Assembly (NCBI GenBank): GCA_013140415.1
Contig: JABFSW010000160.1
Location: forward strand, 1 to 6,188
Reading direction: 5' to 3'
DNA length: 6,188 nt
DNA from: Nitrosarchaeum sp.
GTDB taxonomy: Archaea > Thermoproteota > Nitrososphaeria > Nitrososphaerales > Nitrosopumilaceae
Position numbers and translations under genes: made by a program
Shown: positions 4,548 to 6,188 of the stretch, piece by piece
How the letters are laid out: each line of letters opens with the position of its first letter
How positions within the stretch are numbered: position 1 is the first letter of the stretch
Notes under the pieces: generated by a model
The model's database searches: none
Seen by the model: the letters and a program-made list of their open reading frames with translations, nothing else
What the model was told of the DNA's origin: nothing

Positions 4548-5414
4548 TCCCTCAGGACGTATGATTTCTGGGTGCTGTTTCATCCATTTTACTTTGTCTA
4601 ACATCTCTTGCTTGTCTTGTGGAAATGTGCCCTTGATTGTATATGCATTAGAGCCATGATTTGCCCTGAAGACTATCTCTTCTTTGGTTTCTATCTGGTT
4701 GATTAAATCATACAACTCTTCTAGAGATTCATCATCGTTGATTTTAATAAATGGCTCTCCAAACTTTTCCATAAATTCTTGTTTTATTCCATTTTCTAAA
4801 TAAAGAGTCAGTGCTCCTACATAATTAGGAGAACAGGCACTAATTACTTCCGCAGTTCCTTTGATGTGTTCTTTGGAATAAGTTCTTCCACCTAATCCCA
4901 AAATTATCATACAAGACATGATGTAGCCTGCATCTTTTGCCTTGTTGACTGATTTGGTAATTGTTTTTGCAATTGCACCTTTTGTTACTTTTTTTAAAAC
5001 AATATCTGAACCACTTTCAATTCCCAAGTAAAGCATGTCCAATCCCGCATCATGCATTTTCTTTAGTTCCTCTGGAGTTTTCTTTAAAATATTCATCGGC
5101 ATTGCATAACAAGAGATTCTCTCCAGACTTGGAAATTTTTCATAGATATATTTTACAATTTTTACAATATACTCTGAATCAAGATTTAGTGCATCACCGT
5201 CTGCCAAAAAGATTTTTCTCGTATCAGGTAATTGCTTTGCCATTAGATCGATTTCTAATTTTACTTCATCCCATGGTTTTTCTGAATACTGTTTTGATCT
5301 ATACATGTCACAAAAAGAACACTCGTTAAAAGAACACCCCAACGTTACTTGAAAAATTAATGATCTTGCCTCTGAAGGAGGTCTATACAATGGAGCATCA
5401 TAGTTTAACATCAT
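4533..5414 (-). CDS. Radical SAM enzyme of unknown substrate
   Basis: This 293-residue protein has the core of a radical SAM enzyme, which uses a [4Fe-4S] cluster to cleave S-adenosylmethionine into a 5'-deoxyadenosyl radical. The cluster motif is C27-x4-C32-x2-C35 within TLGCSFNECSFCDMYR. The x4 spacing differs from the textbook x3 but is usual for the group that starts with Y-RPPSEA-SLI-QVT-GC, which this matches (Y10-RPPSEARSLIFQVTLGC). SAM-contact elements follow: FLADGDAL (69-76), GIESGSD (131-137) and ILGLGG (171-176). The C-terminal part has NHGSN (252-256), typical-looking but of unknown use. There is no B12 domain and no second cluster motif. Two ATGs (5414 and 5411) are possible; a strong TATA-like box lies upstream. 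It stands alone between convergent and divergent neighbours, so context does not reveal the substrate. Confidence 0.87.
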   Translation of the reverse strand: MMLNYDAPLYRPPSEARSLIFQVTLGCSFNECSFCDMYRSKQYSEKPWDEVKLEIDLMAKQLPDTRKIFLADGDALNLDSEYIVKIVKYIYEKFPSLERISCYAMPMNILKKTPEELKKMHDAGLDMLYLGIESGSDIVLKKVTKGAIAKTITKSVNKAKDAGYIMSCMIILGLGGRTYSKEHIKGTAEVISACSPNYVGALTLYLENGIKQEFMEKFGEPFIKINDDESLEELYDLINQIETKEEIVFRANHGSNAYTIKGTFPQDKQEMLDKVKWMKQHPEIIRPEGLRGF

Positions 5415-5417
5415 TTT

Positions 5418-5433
5418 TGATTCACAGGAATCA
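5418..5433. promoter_or_regulatory. Inverted repeat over the likely transcription start of the radical SAM gene
   Basis: TGATTC-ACAG-GAATCA is a perfect 6-bp inverted repeat with a 4-base gap. It lies four bases upstream of the ATG at 5414 and covers the place where transcription should begin given the TATA-like box at 5444-5452. It could be a repressor site or, if transcription starts a little further upstream, a small RNA hairpin blocking initiation. Confidence 0.45.
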
Positions 5434-5443
5434 CTTGATTATG

Positions 5444-5452
5444 TTTTTTATA
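5444..5452 (-). promoter_or_regulatory. TATA box for the radical SAM gene
   Basis: On the minus strand this reads TATAAAAAA, one of the best archaeal TATA boxes in the window. Its centre is about 34 bases before the ATG, predicting a leader of roughly ten bases. Confidence 0.6.
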
Positions 5453-5478
5453 CTTTCTAATCCTAATCCCATAATGTC

Positions 5479-5486
5479 TTTTAATT
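5479..5486 (+). promoter_or_regulatory. TATA-like box for the ArsR-like regulator gene
   Basis: TTTTAATT is centred about 29 bases before the ATG at 5512, predicting a nearly leaderless message. It sits back to back with the radical SAM promoter. Confidence 0.5.
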
Positions 5487-5511
5487 GAGGCATACAAGAA
5501 TTTTATGACTT

Positions 5512-5814
5512 ATGGCAAATGATCCAGATTCAAAAAGACTTCTCTGGTTTGTTTTTGCAGGCTCGCGAGGAGGACTAAACCGTCTACGAATTATATCCAT
5601 ACTAAAGAAAACACCACTTAACACAAATCAACTAGCCAAGGAAATAGGTCTTGATTACAAGGCTATTCAGCATCACATTAAAGTTCTTGAAAAAAACAAT
5701 ATGGTCACAAAAGTTGGAGAAAAATATAGTATTATGTATTTTCTATCTACATTTTTGGAAGCAAATATGGAGTCACTGGAAGAAATTGAAGGAAAACTGG
5801 ATAAAAGTACATAA
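5512..5814 (+). CDS. ArsR-like winged helix-turn-helix regulator
   Basis: This 100-residue protein is a compact archaeal winged HTH of the ArsR-like superfamily. A short N-terminal stretch leads into GSRGGLNRLRIISIL (17-31). The helix-turn-helix follows: NTNQLAKEIGLDYKAIQHHIKVLEKNNMV (37-65), with the recognition helix around 49-61. A short wing follows (KVGEKYSIMYFLS, 67-79). The C-terminal helix (about 80-97, EANMESLEEIEGKLD) would form the dimer interface. There is no cysteine, so this is not a classical thiol-based metal sensor; the signal is unknown. Many such proteins are present in ammonia-oxidising archaea. It is divergent from the radical SAM gene with 97 bases between the starts, so control of that gene is plausible but not shown. 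An upstream ATG at 5504 is in another frame, so 5512 is the start. Confidence 0.87.
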   Translation: MANDPDSKRLLWFVFAGSRGGLNRLRIISILKKTPLNTNQLAKEIGLDYKAIQHHIKVLEKNNMVTKVGEKYSIMYFLSTFLEANMESLEEIEGKLDKST

Positions 5815-5944
5815 TCTAGAGACAAAGCCTTTTCTAAATATAATGCTAGATTGTTAAGATTTAGTTACTGTTATCTCAACTAAATAATGGGAATGCATAT
5901 TGACCAAAACAAGATTTTTGTATGACTGTTATCGTCAGATTGTT

Positions 5945-6067
5945 ATGGTTAAACTAAACGAACTAAGGGCCTGTAAACTATGTCACATGGTATATTTTAA
6001 AACTTCATCAGAAAAATGTGCACACTGTAATTCATCAACACAACAAGAAGAAATAAAATTCGATTAG
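5945..6067 (+). CDS. 40-residue zinc-ribbon protein
   Basis: This very short gene encodes a basic peptide with two zinc knuckles, C10-x2-C13 and C25-x2-C28, separated by eleven residues: RACKLCHMV at 8-16 and KCAHCNSS at 24-31. Four cysteines at that spacing are the mark of a zinc ribbon. The ACKLC...KCAHC layout recalls the archaeal Spt4 (RpoE'') transcription elongation factor and similar small zinc proteins. It lacks the rest of the Spt4 fold that follows the second knuckle, so identity as Spt4 is not claimed; it could be a degenerate paralogue or an independent small protein. The tail is polar (QQEEIKFD). ATG at 5945 is preferred, with a TATA-like TTTTTGTATG about 25 bases upstream. An in-frame TTG at 5900 would add 15 residues. 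Confidence 0.7.
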   Translation: MVKLNELRACKLCHMVYFKTSSEKCAHCNSSTQQEEIKFD

Positions 6068-6080
6068 AATTTCATATTAA

Positions 6081-6113
6081 TAGATCTAATCTTCATTGTT
6101 GTATAGATCTATA
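6081..6113. repeat. Two palindromes sharing TAGATCTA
   Basis: TAGATCTA (6081-6088) is an 8-bp palindrome and recurs at 6104-6111, there extended to the 12-bp palindrome TATAGATCTATA (6102-6113). The two centres are 23 bases apart, about two helical turns, so a regulator could bind both on nearly the same face. They lie between the zinc-ribbon gene and whatever gene starts or ends at the right edge. AT-rich DNA makes short palindromes fairly common. Confidence 0.4.
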
Positions 6114-6188
6114 TTTCCATAATTTGTACGCATGATTCTAACAAATTTCATCGAAATGATAGTTACATTAGTTCTATTATCTAGTAGA
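6086..6188 (-). CDS. Possible 3' end of a gene entering from the right edge (partial)
   Basis: A minus-strand frame is open from the window edge to TAG at 6088-6086, giving about 33 codons ending in NYGNIDLYNNED. It may be the C-terminus of a longer protein or a 21-residue ORF from ATG at 6151. The acidic, polar ending looks like a real protein tail. It conflicts with the plus-strand frame from 6132; at most one is likely to be real. Confidence 0.3.
   Translation of the reverse strand, partial: LLDNRTNVTIISMKFVRIMRTNYGNIDLYNNED
6132..6188 (+). CDS. Possible start of a membrane protein leaving the right edge (partial)
   Basis: ATG at 6132 opens a frame still open at the edge after 19 codons (MILTNFIEMIVTLVLLSSR). 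It is hydrophobic like a membrane segment or signal peptide. TATATTT (6110-6116) lies about 20 bases upstream, slightly close for a leaderless start. It conflicts with the minus-strand frame over the same bases. Confidence 0.3.
   Translation, partial: MILTNFIEMIVTLVLLSSR

Noticed and set aside
4961..5329. 122-codon open frame antisense to the radical SAM gene
   Set aside because: It is Leu/His/Phe rich as expected for the reverse of a coding strand, and the opposite strand holds the cluster motif and other radical SAM motifs.
5651..5857. Second plus-strand frame within and past the ArsR-like gene
   Set aside because: It is a shifted frame of the winged-helix gene, which alone shows the HTH pattern.
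5887..5925. 12-codon ORF between the ArsR-like and zinc-ribbon genes
   Set aside because: Too short and without any supporting signal.
1..6188. Search for CRISPR arrays, insertion sequences, integrase or toxin-antitoxin genes
   Set aside because: No regularly spaced repeats, transposase motifs, long terminal inverted repeats or attachment-like duplication of the tRNA 3' end were seen.

Overview
The window looks like ordinary chromosome from an ammonia-oxidising archaeon of the Nitrosopumilus/Nitrosarchaeum type (Nitrososphaerota, formerly Thaumarchaeota). The evidence is an AT-rich composition with AGA/ATA/TTA-rich codons, almost no Shine-Dalgarno sequences, and archaeal TATA-like boxes roughly 25-30 bases before many start codons, which suggests leaderless mRNAs. 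The tRNA lacks an encoded CCA. The gene content also fits: a one-domain Lrp-type HTH fused to a TRASH metal-binding domain, a small ArsR-like winged helix protein, and a DUF6659-like small protein. The genus is an inference from memory of these families; no search was run.

Layout. 1-1087: the possible first codons of a gene leaving the left edge, then a GT-B glycosyltransferase, both on the minus strand. 1166-1240: tRNA-Val(UAC), divergent from the glycosyltransferase. 1390-1737: a DUF6659-like small protein, convergent with 1820-2080, a small basic protein made of three copies of an aromatic-V-x-GRGT motif. 2279-4135: the most informative part, a metal/thiol locus. 4178-4429: a small protein of unknown function. 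4533-5414 (minus): a radical SAM enzyme. 5512-5814: an ArsR-like winged helix regulator. 5945-6067: a 40-residue zinc-ribbon protein. The last 120 bases hold palindromes and two mutually exclusive open frames running off the edge.

The metal/thiol locus. A regulator with an Lrp/AsnC-type HTH and a C-terminal TRASH domain is divergent from a compact three-gene operon. The operon encodes a CcdA/DsbD-type membrane protein, a 45-residue YHS/TRASH protein, and a glutaredoxin-like protein with CSNC. All three genes are joined by ATGA stop/start overlaps. The 80-base divergent promoter region holds a perfect 14-bp palindrome between the two TATA-like boxes, a good candidate operator. The regulator and the 45-residue protein share the same FCCxSCR metal-site signature. 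The simplest model is a sensor that responds to a soft metal (copper most likely in this lineage, mercury possible) and controls an operon that moves electrons through the membrane and handles the metal in the cytoplasm. The metal and the direction of transport are not shown by sequence.

Several very short genes are proposed here. The 45-aa YHS protein is strongly supported and the 40-aa zinc-ribbon protein well supported; the ORFs at 1263, 4479 and the window edges are only possibilities.
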